Positions 7,914 through 15,363 of a stretch of DNA of 43,157 nt are shown piece by piece. How positions within the stretch are numbered: the first letter of the stretch is position 1; every line of letters begins with the position of its first letter. The notes beneath the pieces are model-generated. The model worked only from the letters and a program-made list of their open reading frames with translations, was not told the origin of the DNA and did not search any database. This DNA comes from Candidatus Gastranaerophilus phascolarcticola (lineage in GTDB: Bacteria > Cyanobacteriota > Vampirovibrionia > Gastranaerophilales > Gastranaerophilaceae). Both the position numbers and the translations under genes were made by a program. Location of the stretch: the NCBI GenBank assembly GCA_001899335.1, contig MOYE01000009.1, positions 111,274 to 154,430 of the forward strand, given 5' to 3'.

Positions 7914-8137
7914 ATTATATTGACGGAACAGTAAGTTTAATACATTCAGTGATGATAAAAACCTGCAAAAAATCGCAAATTTCAGAAAGATTTAACAAGT
8001 CTACCTTTTTAAAATTTATGGATGGAACTTTATTAATTTCTTTTTGATATTATACCGTTGATTTTCTCCTTTATTGGTTTGTTTTCAAAACTTTGTAATT
8101 CGATGTTTATTTTGATATTTTATGCAACATAACATTT

Positions 8138-8314
8138 TTATTTTAAATTGACTTCATTTAAAACTTCACGCATTTTTTGTAGTGAATTTATTAAGAATTG
8201 TTGTTCTTCAATACTGATTTTGGACAAAACTTCATTTTGTTGTTCTATTGTTAATTCTTTTAAGAGGCTGTCTATGTAAATAATTTCGTTGTAAATTTTA
8301 AAGAACTTTCTCAT
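8138..8314 (-). CDS. 58-codon protein at the end of the MarR-efflux operon
   Basis: A short open frame starts at ATG 8314, five bases after the stop of the efflux gene. GAGG lies about 11 bases before it, inside the last codons of that gene. The product begins MRKFFKIYNEIIYIDSLLKE and continues as a strongly helical, Glu/Gln/Lys-rich peptide ending VLNEVNLK. It has the composition of a coiled coil and no membrane segment. Length, position and ribosome site support a real small gene co-expressed with the pump. Function unknown. Confidence 0.6.
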   Translation of the reverse strand: MRKFFKIYNEIIYIDSLLKELTIEQQNEVLSKISIEEQQFLINSLQKMREVLNEVNLK

Positions 8315-8319
8315 AATAC

Positions 8320-9903
8320 TTAACCTCTTTTTTTATCTGAATGTAAAACAAATAGCATCACAATAATTACTAATCCTAAAATTGCAAAAATTCTAAATGA
8401 ATCAATAAATGCCCATAATGTCGCCTGTTGTCTTAATTGTTGATAAATTAAAGTTTCCGCCATGTGTTTTGCAGTGTAAAAGTCAACTGACTGTATAAAC
8501 TGTCCAATATAGGCTTGTAATCTTTCCATATAAACAGGATTGGTTTCAGTTAAGCTATGCGTTAACATATTTTGATGAATTTGTGAAAATCGAGATAGAA
8601 AAGTCGCAACAATTGAAGCTCCAACTGCTCCACCAACGGTTTTAATAAAGTTTTGAACCCCGGATGCATTGGACATATCTTCTTCTTTAATATCTTTACA
8701 AGATAATGTAATAATTGGTATCATTCCCATTGTCATACCCAATCCATATAACAAGTTTGGAATTACGATTGAAGATGAAGATATATTTAAGTTAATTGTA
8801 CCTAATTGCCAACTACCAATTGAAAGAAACATTATACCTGCAAATGCTATTAATCTTTTATCAATAACAGACCCAAATTGCCCAACGACAATTACACCAA
8901 TCAAGCATCCAACACCTCTTGGCATCATTGTTAAACCTGATGTATAAGCATCATATCCCATCATATTTTGCATAAATTGTGGGAGCATTGCCATAGAACC
9001 CATTAATACAATATTTAAAATTGCTAAAATAAGAGTACCTATATTAAAATTCCAACTTTTAAAAACATTAAAATTCATTAAAGAATCTTTTTGCTTTATT
9101 TGTGAAACTATTAATCCGATTAGAGCTACAATCCAAATAAACGTAAGTTTACAGATAAAAGGTGAACCAAACCAATCGAGGTCATTTCCTTTATCCATCA
9201 TGATTTCAAATGCAACACAAAATGTGACAAGAAATGTTAATCCCCAATAATCAACTTTAGTGGTTGGGTCTTTTTGTGCCCATGGCGGGTCAATAATAAG
9301 TTTCTTTGTAAGCATCAATACAACTATTCCAACAGGAATATTGATAAAAAATATCCAAGGCCAACTCCAATTCTCAGTAATCCAACCTCCAACGACAGGC
9401 CCCAGTATAGGAGCTATAATACAAACCATTCCGAATATTGAAGATGCAACATCCAAATCTTTACCTTTGAAAGATTCAAGCATAATAGCTTGAGATATCG
9501 GAATTAAAATACCGCCGCCTAAACCTTGAATAAATCTTGCAACAACAAGCATAATCATTGAATTTGAAATTCCGCATAAAAAAGATGAAAGAGTAAACAA
9601 AAATACGCACAATAAGAACATATTTTTCCTTCCCATAAATCTGATTAAAAAATCCAACATAGGAATGGTTATGCAGCTTGCAATTAGATAACTTGTTAAT
9701 ACCCAAATGGATTCTTGGCTACTAACCGAAAATGTTCCTGCAATATGAGGAAGGGCTATATTTGCAACTGTTTCATCCAATGCAAACATAAAAGCTGCAA
9801 TCATTGGCGGAATTATACCCAACCATTTTTTTATCTTTTCCTCTTTGCTCATATTTTCTACTATATCTACCACTTTACCACATCCTATTGTTGAAATATA
9901 CAT
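8320..9903 (-). CDS. DHA2-family (EmrB/QacA-type) drug:H+ antiporter
   Basis: A 14-helix major facilitator that exports toxic compounds in exchange for protons. Visible signatures: motif D1 region LDETVANIALPHIAGTF, the WVLTSYLIA of helix 2, motif A-like GRKNMFLLCVFLF, RFIQGLGGGIL of motif B, and the antiporter motif C GPVVGGWITENWSWPWIFFINIPVG. Length (527 aa from 9903) is normal; an ATG at 9852 (MSKEEK) is an alternative start. The upstream gene is a MarR repressor on the same strand, the classic arrangement for a ligand-induced pump. There is no HlyD/EmrA adaptor nearby, so it may act alone in the inner membrane. Confidence 0.92.
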   Translation of the reverse strand: MYISTIGCGKVVDIVENMSKEEKIKKWLGIIPPMIAAFMFALDETVANIALPHIAGTFSVSSQESIWVLTSYLIASCITIPMLDFLIRFMGRKNMFLLCVFLFTLSSFLCGISNSMIMLVVARFIQGLGGGILIPISQAIMLESFKGKDLDVASSIFGMVCIIAPILGPVVGGWITENWSWPWIFFINIPVGIVVLMLTKKLIIDPPWAQKDPTTKVDYWGLTFLVTFCVAFEIMMDKGNDLDWFGSPFICKLTFIWIVALIGLIVSQIKQKDSLMNFNVFKSWNFNIGTLILAILNIVLMGSMAMLPQFMQNMMGYDAYTSGLTMMPRGVGCLIGVIVVGQFGSVIDKRLIAFAGIMFLSIGSWQLGTINLNISSSSIVIPNLLYGLGMTMGMIPIITLSCKDIKEEDMSNASGVQNFIKTVGGAVGASIVATFLSRFSQIHQNMLTHSLTETNPVYMERLQAYIGQFIQSVDFYTAKHMAETLIYQQLRQQATLWAFIDSFRIFAILGLVIIVMLFVLHSDKKRG

Positions 9904-9954
9904 TGCGTACTATTCAACATGATGATAGCAAAAAAATATAATGTGTCAATTTTG

Positions 9955-10470
9955 TTAGAACTTTAAATTAAAATTCTTGATTATCCTTTGAGATAATTCT
10001 AATAGAAAATCTCTTGTTTCGTTTATTTTTTCTAATTCTGAATCACTAATAATCTGACTTGCTGATTTTGAAGATAATTCTTGTGTTTTGTGATACATTG
10101 CTAAACCTTTATCAGTCGCAAAGTTTTTAATTGTTACCTGCTTTTTACCTCTAATGGCTTTCTTTTGGCTTACATAACCGTTATCAATTAATTTTGTTAA
10201 AAGTTTACAAACGTAAGAACGGTTTACCAATATCTTTTTGGCAATATCTATTTGTAAAACACCCGGATTTAAGACAATAGTTTCCAGAACACGCGTTTCT
10301 TCATGTCCGATACCTATATTTGATTCTTTATCAACCTTCTTTCCCGCTTCTGTGCTTGCCTTGATAAGTAGTTCAGCGGCATATAATAAAGAATTACTAT
10401 ATTGTAAGTCTTGGTCTTTCATAAAAAAAATTGTATCATAAAAATGAGATACTATACTTGGAGTTTTCAT
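9955..10470 (-). CDS. MarR-family repressor
   Basis: A 171-aa winged-helix regulator. The DNA-binding core spans residues 60-125: ETRVLETIVLNPGVLQIDIAKK, then recognition helix NRSYVCKLLTKLIDNGYV, then the wing KKAIRGKKQVTIKNFATDKG. Long N- and C-terminal helices for dimerisation flank it. MarR proteins are released from DNA by small phenolic or lipophilic ligands. It lies 51 bp upstream of the DHA2 pump on the same strand, so it most likely controls itself and the pump. Confidence 0.9.
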   Translation of the reverse strand: MKTPSIVSHFYDTIFFMKDQDLQYSNSLLYAAELLIKASTEAGKKVDKESNIGIGHEETRVLETIVLNPGVLQIDIAKKILVNRSYVCKLLTKLIDNGYVSQKKAIRGKKQVTIKNFATDKGLAMYHKTQELSSKSASQIISDSELEKINETRDFLLELSQRIIKNFNLKF

Positions 10471-10566
10471 TGTATGAACACATTACCTCTGAAGATAAAG
10501 GAATGGAACACTATTTCCGACTGTTGTGTCTGTTTCGTATCAATTTAAATCAAGGGGTAACTTTTA

Positions 10567-11097
10567 TTAAATATCCATAGTTTTAGCCAATTTATAAATC
10601 AGATGTATCATTTCTTTATCTCGAACCTTTTTTATAAATTTCCCACAGACTTTTGCTCCAAAATTTTCGGCAACTTTGCGTGAAGGTATATTGTTTGGAC
10701 GAATTTCAAAAATAACATCATTTAAGTTTAAAGTTTCAAAAGCATAGTTTTTTAGTGCGTTAGCAGCTTCTGTTGCGTACCCTTTGTGCCAGTATTCTTT
10801 TTTTAGAATATAACTAATTTCATAATATTGATTACCATCAATTATGTCAGGCATTAATGCAGCTTGCCCAATAATGTTATTTGAAATATTTTCACTCACT
10901 ATGAAATAACCAAGATTGTACTTAGCATAAAGTCCTAAGTTTTTATTAATCCATTCTTGAACATGATTATCTGTAAAATCATACTCCCAAGCATACATAA
11001 CATCTTTATCTTGTAATATTGTTTTTAATTCTTCAAAATCATCTTGAGTTATATATCTTAAATTTAGTCTTTCTGTTTTTAAAAACATATTTTGCAT
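10567..11097 (-). CDS. RimJ/RimL-type GNAT N-acetyltransferase
   Basis: Transfers acetyl from acetyl-CoA to an amine. It has the whole GNAT fold: LKTERLNLRYITQDDFEEL at the N-terminus, the acetyl-CoA loop KEYWHKGYATEAANALKNYAF (Q/RxxGxG/A form), then IRPNNIPSRKVAENFGAK. The substrate could be a protein N-terminus or a small molecule. The frame is open upstream to 11172, but those residues look non-coding; I take the ATG at 11097, with 11088 as an alternative. No ribosome-binding site is evident for either. Upstream lies degenerate repeat DNA. Confidence 0.82.
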   Translation of the reverse strand: MQNMFLKTERLNLRYITQDDFEELKTILQDKDVMYAWEYDFTDNHVQEWINKNLGLYAKYNLGYFIVSENISNNIIGQAALMPDIIDGNQYYEISYILKKEYWHKGYATEAANALKNYAFETLNLNDVIFEIRPNNIPSRKVAENFGAKVCGKFIKKVRDKEMIHLIYKLAKTMDI

Positions 11098-11185
11098 AAA
11101 ATTGATTTTAACATAAAAATGTTTCTTAAAATTTTCCGACTTTTTGGGGAAAATTTCCGACTTAAATTTCAAAAGTCCTGTACCA

Positions 11186-11387
11186 GATTTCGCATTTTAA
11201 CCGTACAAAGGTAAACACCGTCTAAACTTCGGCTATTATTGGGGTTTTGTCAACTGTCCAATCTCGGACAAATTTCGACAGCTCGTGGACTTTTGAGGAC
11301 TGTTGAACTGCGAAATTTGGAAGAGTTCCGACTGCTAATTTTCAAACACGCAGGCTATTTGAGGCGATTTCGCATATTAACCGTACA
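11186..11387. repeat. Direct repeats in the spacer between the acetyltransferase and tRNA-Ser
   Basis: A 22-bp unit (GATTTCGCAT, one variable base, then TTAACCGTACA) occurs at 11186-11207 and again at 11366-11387, exactly 180 bp apart. Between them lies the right copy of the TGCGAAATTTGGAAGA repeat (11309-11324), whose other copy is at 7898-7913. The span 11173-11457 holds no credible gene; it looks like decayed insertion or promoter-duplication DNA. Confidence 0.6.
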
Positions 11388-11457
11388 TTCGTGAAATGTC
11401 CGTTCAAATACAGTTCAAGAGGCATATAAATACAGAAACTGCATGGTAAATAAAAAA

Positions 11458-11481
11458 GCCACCTTAAAAGGTGGCTTTTTT
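11458..11481. terminator. Bidirectional terminator downstream of tRNA-Ser(UGA)
   Basis: GCCACC (11458-11463) pairs with GGTGGC (11470-11475) around TTAAAA, with A-rich sequence before and T-run after, so it can work in both directions. On the minus strand it is just past the tRNA 3' end. Confidence 0.85.
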
Positions 11482-11484
11482 ATT

Positions 11485-11571
11485 AGGAGGAGGTGGGATT
11501 CGAACCCACGGAACGCGTGAACGTTCGACAGTTTTCAAGACTGCTCCAATCAACCGCTCTGGCACTCCTCC
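11485..11571 (-). tRNA. tRNA-Ser (anticodon UGA)
   Basis: A class II tRNA. The acceptor stem GGAGGAG (minus-strand 5' end at 11571) pairs with CTCCTCC ending at 11486. The anticodon loop is CTTGAAA with UGA, the variable arm is long as in serine tRNAs, and the T-arm is GTGGG-TTCGAAT-CCCAC. CCA is not encoded. The base in the discriminator position (11485) reads T on the tRNA strand, where serine tRNAs usually have G; the second tRNA-Ser in this window (39915-40001) has G. Its 3' end faces the accessory segment. Confidence 0.95.
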
Positions 11572-11625
11572 AAGGAGTTTGGATACATTTATTCTATACG
11601 CTGAATTTTTATTGTCAACATTTAA

Positions 11626-11786
11626 TGTCCGAGAAATTTTCGCGATTCGTCAGTATCGCGAAAATTTGGAGTGGCACTCTGCCGAGCAAAACAATTGAGT
11701 ATTGTTTTGTGAGAGGTAGGCAGCGCAGCCACGCACGGCTCGCGGTTCAGCGAGGCGGGAGGTGGCGGAGAACTGCTTTTTACCTT
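11626..11786 (+). repeat. GC-rich dispersed structured element, copy A
   Basis: Shares with 27581-27695 a fixed 5' start (GTCCGAGAAA), a conserved CAGCGCAGCCACG block (11720-11732) and a conserved 3' block AGGTGGCGGAGAACTGCTTTT. Between these are stems that differ in sequence but keep pairing: TTTTCGCGAT with ATCGCGAAAA, AAAACAAT with ATTGTTTT, CTCGC with GCGAG. GCCAC of the middle block can pair with GTGGC of the last block. It is far more GC-rich than its surroundings and lies 35 bp upstream of the M23 peptidase gene. Its translations share only GRWRRTAF with copy B and are not credible proteins. Confidence 0.65.
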
Positions 11787-11820
11787 AGCAAAAAATATTT
11801 TTTAGAGGATTTAGGATATT

Positions 11821-12678
11821 ATGAAGATTTTTGCGCATTCTTTTAACTTTCATAGAAAACTTATTCCGTTTATAACGGCGGTTGGGCTTATGGTCCCTGC
11901 AAAAACTGCTAAAGAAGCCGCCGTTATTTTACCAGACCTGGCACACGTCGTTACTCTTCTGCCGCAAAAATGTGCTGAAAATTTGAATGCCAAAGCTCTT
12001 GAAGGCTTAAAAATTGTCTGTGATACTAATTTTAGAGGCGGTGTAACACACAGGTTTGACGAAAATTCAGTTAAAACTCTCAAAATGCGCATTTTAAAAC
12101 CCGAGGATGAAGTTAAATATAAAGCGCCAATCGAAAATTCTAAAAATGTTTACCTGGAACCTTTTGGAATGTTTTTCGCAAAACGCCCTGACGGTAAAAA
12201 GTCACGACCGCATTTAGGGCTTGATATTTTTGTTAGCAAATTCTCTCGGAAACCTAAGACGCCGGTGCTCGTTCAAGCGCCTTTGGATGGTGTTGTTATT
12301 GCACATAAACGTGCACGTGAAAAGGACAATGTAATTGCGAATGCTGTGGTTATGCTTGGAGTTGACGGTAGAAGATATGCCTTTGACCACCTTGCGCGTC
12401 CAACGGATTATAAGGATTCTGTAGCTCTTCCTACAGTTGGCAAAATTCTAAAGGCGGGAGATCCAATAGGTTATGTGGGTAGTACGGGTGAAACTTCTAT
12501 GTGGCATCTTCATTTTTCTGTTATGACGGATGAGATGCTTGAAAAACAGATGAAAGATAAATTTTGGTTGGATTTGGCGGCACGTACTCAATATGCAACG
12601 TTAAAGGGGCAGGTTGATCCGTTGAATTTTGAGGATGCAGGTCCAATTGCGAAACTAATCAATCAATATCGCCGTTAG
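11821..12678 (+). CDS. M23-family (LytM-type) metallopeptidase
   Basis: A peptidoglycan endopeptidase or division-activator type protein of 285 aa. The catalytic zinc site is visible: HLGLD (H131, D135) and HLH at 229-231 within GETSMWHLHFSV. The core strands QAPLDGVVIAHK, RRYAFDHLARP and AGDPIGYVGSTG match the lysostaphin fold. The N-terminus has a hydrophobic stretch (about 14-30) that could be a signal or membrane anchor, followed by a 90-residue unknown region. All zinc ligands are present, so it is probably active, unlike EnvC-type activators. Its stop codon overlaps the stop of the convergent gene at 12675. Confidence 0.9.
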   Translation: MKIFAHSFNFHRKLIPFITAVGLMVPAKTAKEAAVILPDLAHVVTLLPQKCAENLNAKALEGLKIVCDTNFRGGVTHRFDENSVKTLKMRILKPEDEVKYKAPIENSKNVYLEPFGMFFAKRPDGKKSRPHLGLDIFVSKFSRKPKTPVLVQAPLDGVVIAHKRAREKDNVIANAVVMLGVDGRRYAFDHLARPTDYKDSVALPTVGKILKAGDPIGYVGSTGETSMWHLHFSVMTDEMLEKQMKDKFWLDLAARTQYATLKGQVDPLNFEDAGPIAKLINQYRR

Positions 12679-13319
12679 CTTTCAGTTAACAGATGAAATT
12701 TGTCGCTTGGCAGACGGAACAAATCAGGGTCTATGCAATCATTCTTAAAGCCTAGATGTCTATAAAAACTTCTGCCGCTTTGCAGCGCTTCAAGTTGTAT
12801 TGAGTCCAGTGATTCGTCATGGATTTTTATGATATTTCGTAAAATTGCTTTACCAGCCCCCTTTATTTTATCGGAGACTTTAAACTGAAAGCCTAAAAAC
12901 GATATTAGTTTTTTGTCAGGTTTGCGGATTTTATTATTTTCTGATTTTGTTTCTAAATGATTTATGAAGAAAATATTTCCGTCACGCCAGTCGCAAGTAT
13001 ATGTACCATCGCAGAGTCCTATAATTTGATTAGGATTTAGGTCTTTATGCCCCATTCGCTGACGGGTTAGGGCAAAGGCTCTGCAGCTTCCGTCAGTAAG
13101 ACAGCGTAAATTCGTTAAAATTTCTGCGCCCAGTGCACTGTAAGGATCTTGAGCAACATAGGTTTTTATACTCGGTATGTCGTATTTTTGTTCCAGCTCG
13201 ACAAAATCCACATCTATCTTTTTATAAAAAGGAATGAATGGAAGTTTTTCTTTTATTTTTGTTGTTGAAATATATTTTGCACCAAAGTTTTGTGTTGGTG
13301 AAGAGTTTCTTATTTCCAT
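12675..13319 (-). CDS. GNAT-like acetyltransferase with an N-terminal FGAKY tag
   Basis: A 214-aa protein whose C-terminal half (about 115-205) has GNAT features: IIGLCDGTYTCDW then INHLETKSEN (strands 4-5 region), KGAGKAILRNIIK for acetyl-CoA binding, and SGRSFYRHLGFK for the last helix. The first half is unassigned and contains two Cys. The very N-terminus, MEIRNSSPTQNFGAKY, is low-complexity and looks like a detachable tag; other hypotheticals in this window have a similar short run ending in an FG motif. Substrate unknown. No Shine-Dalgarno is evident. The stop overlaps that of the M23 gene. Confidence 0.65.
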   Translation of the reverse strand: MEIRNSSPTQNFGAKYISTTKIKEKLPFIPFYKKIDVDFVELEQKYDIPSIKTYVAQDPYSALGAEILTNLRCLTDGSCRAFALTRQRMGHKDLNPNQIIGLCDGTYTCDWRDGNIFFINHLETKSENNKIRKPDKKLISFLGFQFKVSDKIKGAGKAILRNIIKIHDESLDSIQLEALQSGRSFYRHLGFKNDCIDPDLFRLPSDKFHLLTES

Positions 13320-13359
13320 AATGGCTTAAAACGCGTAAATGGAAATTTTTGCGGGTAGA

Positions 13360-14550
13360 TTAGAGCAATATTTGGGTTCCGACCATGAAACGGTGGGAGT
13401 CTTCTCTTCCCTGGTTTTGGCAGAAGATGTAGTTGAGAATAAGTTTCAAACCTTGTCCTTTGATAAAGTAGTTTATGCCGGCGGTGTATTCTCGTCTCAT
13501 ATTGTGACCTACGTTTCTGTCCGGATCAAATTGGTCGTATCTGGCTAATATTTGCAATTTTGGGGTGATTTTATAACCTATGGTTGAATAAAAACCTGAA
13601 GTTTGTTTATTGGTATATCCGGCAACCCCGTTGGAACCGTCTGCCTGTGCCCATTCAAAGTTGGCGAAAAATCTTTTGTATTCGTAACCTGCATAAGCGC
13701 CTGCAACAAAGAACTCTCCGCTGCCGTATTGACCGCCGTTAATGCCGCCGCCAAGTTTAAGATTTCCGTATTTGCCGTTTGTTTTGCCAAGCGGTTTAAG
13801 GTTTACCCAGCCTGTAAATTCTACGCCCGGGAAGAATTTTTTAAAATATGTGTCAGAACTGTAGCCGCCAAAATCGTAATCGACTAAATCATAATTACCC
13901 TGAACTCTGATACCGAATTTACGAACTGTACCGTAGGTTCTGGAAATCTGTGAACGATTGACAAACGGGAGGGTATAAGGGCTTTGACCGCCTTCAACAC
14001 CTATAGGGGGACGGGAGTTCCCGAACATTACGCGGTGGTGCGGGATTCTGTTTGTGGCTATGTATAAATCGGCAGGTAAATTTTGCCAAAATGTTCTGTT
14101 ATGAACAGGGTTAAAGTTGAACATAAGGCGAAAGTCTTCTTTCCCGCCTCGAAATTTACCGTCTATACCAACATTCAGGTGACCTTCCGAATAGTCTACT
14201 GTTGTTGGGGCATTATGTCCCATTGAAAGTCCGACTTGCGGCAGAATTGAACCCCACAGGTGAAGGCTTTCAATAGGACCCTTTTGGGTGTGCACAGTTA
14301 ATTTGTCTGCAAGCAGGTGATATGGAATATCAGTTCTTTCAACTTCACCTTCCAGAATTTCGTGAACCTTTTCTTTGAATGTTTTTTCGTGGGGGATTTC
14401 GATATCCTGTATTTTAGGGGTTTCCTGAACTTTCTCTACTTCTGATTCAAGTATGATGTCTTTTAATTCGATTGGCGCAATGTCTTCTATTGCGTGTACG
14501 GGCATAAATGATAATAACGTTAGTGTAAATATTAAAAAAATCTTTTTCAC
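13360..14550 (-). CDS. Outer-membrane beta-barrel (porin-like) protein
   Basis: A 396-aa exported protein: signal peptide MKKIFLIFTLTLLSFMPVHA, then a 60-residue acidic, helical periplasmic stretch, then an Ala/Gly/Tyr-rich barrel. Alternating strands such as KFGIRVQGNYDLVDYDFGGY and KLQILARYDQFDPDRN are typical of phosphate-selective porin-like or OprP-type proteins. The last strand ends HRFMVGTQILL; a terminal Leu rather than Phe is tolerated in some cyanobacterial-type barrels. The start is GTG at 14550 with AAAGG about 13 bases upstream. It follows the Ehr-type operon on the same strand but behind a hairpin. It indicates a didermic cell envelope. Confidence 0.85.
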   Translation of the reverse strand: MKKIFLIFTLTLLSFMPVHAIEDIAPIELKDIILESEVEKVQETPKIQDIEIPHEKTFKEKVHEILEGEVERTDIPYHLLADKLTVHTQKGPIESLHLWGSILPQVGLSMGHNAPTTVDYSEGHLNVGIDGKFRGGKEDFRLMFNFNPVHNRTFWQNLPADLYIATNRIPHHRVMFGNSRPPIGVEGGQSPYTLPFVNRSQISRTYGTVRKFGIRVQGNYDLVDYDFGGYSSDTYFKKFFPGVEFTGWVNLKPLGKTNGKYGNLKLGGGINGGQYGSGEFFVAGAYAGYEYKRFFANFEWAQADGSNGVAGYTNKQTSGFYSTIGYKITPKLQILARYDQFDPDRNVGHNMRREYTAGINYFIKGQGLKLILNYIFCQNQGREDSHRFMVGTQILL

Positions 14551-14575
14551 GGCTAGTCACAACCTTTAAAATTGA

Positions 14576-14600
14576 TTTCGCCCCTTGGTACGGGGCGAAA
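14576..14600 (-). terminator. Hairpin between the Ehr-type operon and the porin gene
   Basis: TTTCGCCCC (14576-14584) pairs with GGGGCGAAA (14592-14600); on the minus strand it is followed by TCAATTTT. It is a moderate terminator and could allow partial read-through into the porin gene. Confidence 0.7.
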
Positions 14601-14617
14601 TTCTACTTATAATTATA

Positions 14618-15349
14618 TTACTTGCAACCTAAATAATCAAGTATTCCGTTGATAATTGTCAGCGGGTGTGCCGGACAGCCCGGAATATACAAATCTACCG
14701 GGTGGCGTTGGAAAAATTCACGGTCGATTTCGTCAGAGTCTTGGAATACACCGCCGGAAATCGCGCAGGCGCCGACAGCGATTACAATTCTTGGTTCAGG
14801 CGTTGAAAGGAATGTATCTTCCAATGCTTTTGCCATATTTTTTGTCACAGGACCTGTGATTACAACGCCGTCTGCGTGGCGTGGAGAGGCTACAAAGTCA
14901 ATACCGTATCTTCCGATATCAAAGTTTGCATTTGAGCAGGCGTTGAGTTCCATTTCGCAGGAATTGCAGCCGCCGGCTGAAACTTGACGCAATTTCAATG
15001 ATTGCCCGAAGACTTTGACTATTTCTTCTTTTGCAGCAATCGGATTGATTTCGCCGTTGACAATTAAATCTTCACGTTTTGTTGCGCTGTATTTGTGGTT
15101 GCGGGTAAATGAAATTGCTCCGTTTGATACGCGGGCGCATTCGCCGCAGAAAATACATTTGCCAAGGTCGATTTTCTTGTCGTCTGTGATTGCGCAGGTC
15201 GGACAAACCTTTTGGCATTCTTCAAGGTTCGTTAGTTTTTCCTCGTCGATTACAGGGATTCCGCGGAATTTAGGTTTAATTTCGCGACCTCTTATGTCTT
15301 TTATTATCTGATTTTTTTGTAAGTGAACAGTTTTTAATGTTTTTAACAT
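14618..15349 (-). CDS. Fused ferredoxin-small subunit (HyfH+HyfI/NuoI+NuoB-like) of Ehr-type complex
   Basis: Electron-input module of the complex, 243 aa. Residues 1-85 are a ferredoxin domain with C45-x3-C49-P and C65-x2-C68-x2-C71, where the usual fourth Cys is S75. Counting ligands, C65, C68, C71 and C49 can hold one [4Fe-4S] cluster, while the set for the other cluster is gone. Residues 118-243 are the NuoB-like small subunit with all four ligands of the proximal cluster: C128-x2-C131, C195 and C225 in IPGCPAHP. In Hyf, Hyc and complex I these are separate proteins. AAAGGAAA precedes the ATG; the gene is last in the six-gene operon. Confidence 0.9.
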   Translation of the reverse strand: MLKTLKTVHLQKNQIIKDIRGREIKPKFRGIPVIDEEKLTNLEECQKVCPTCAITDDKKIDLGKCIFCGECARVSNGAISFTRNHKYSATKREDLIVNGEINPIAAKEEIVKVFGQSLKLRQVSAGGCNSCEMELNACSNANFDIGRYGIDFVASPRHADGVVITGPVTKNMAKALEDTFLSTPEPRIVIAVGACAISGGVFQDSDEIDREFFQRHPVDLYIPGCPAHPLTIINGILDYLGCK

Positions 15350-15363
15350 GATGTTTTCCTTTA

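Noticed and set aside
7875..11400. CRISPR array
   Set aside because: The repeats are few, unevenly spaced and diverged; no cas gene is present.
11471..11846. Plus-strand open frames of 75 and 117 codons
   Set aside because: They run through tRNA-Ser and the repeated GC-rich element; shared GRWRRTAF comes from the repeat, not from a protein family.
13578..13887. Open frames within the porin-like gene
   Set aside because: Alternative frames of a repetitive Gly/Ala-rich barrel gene.
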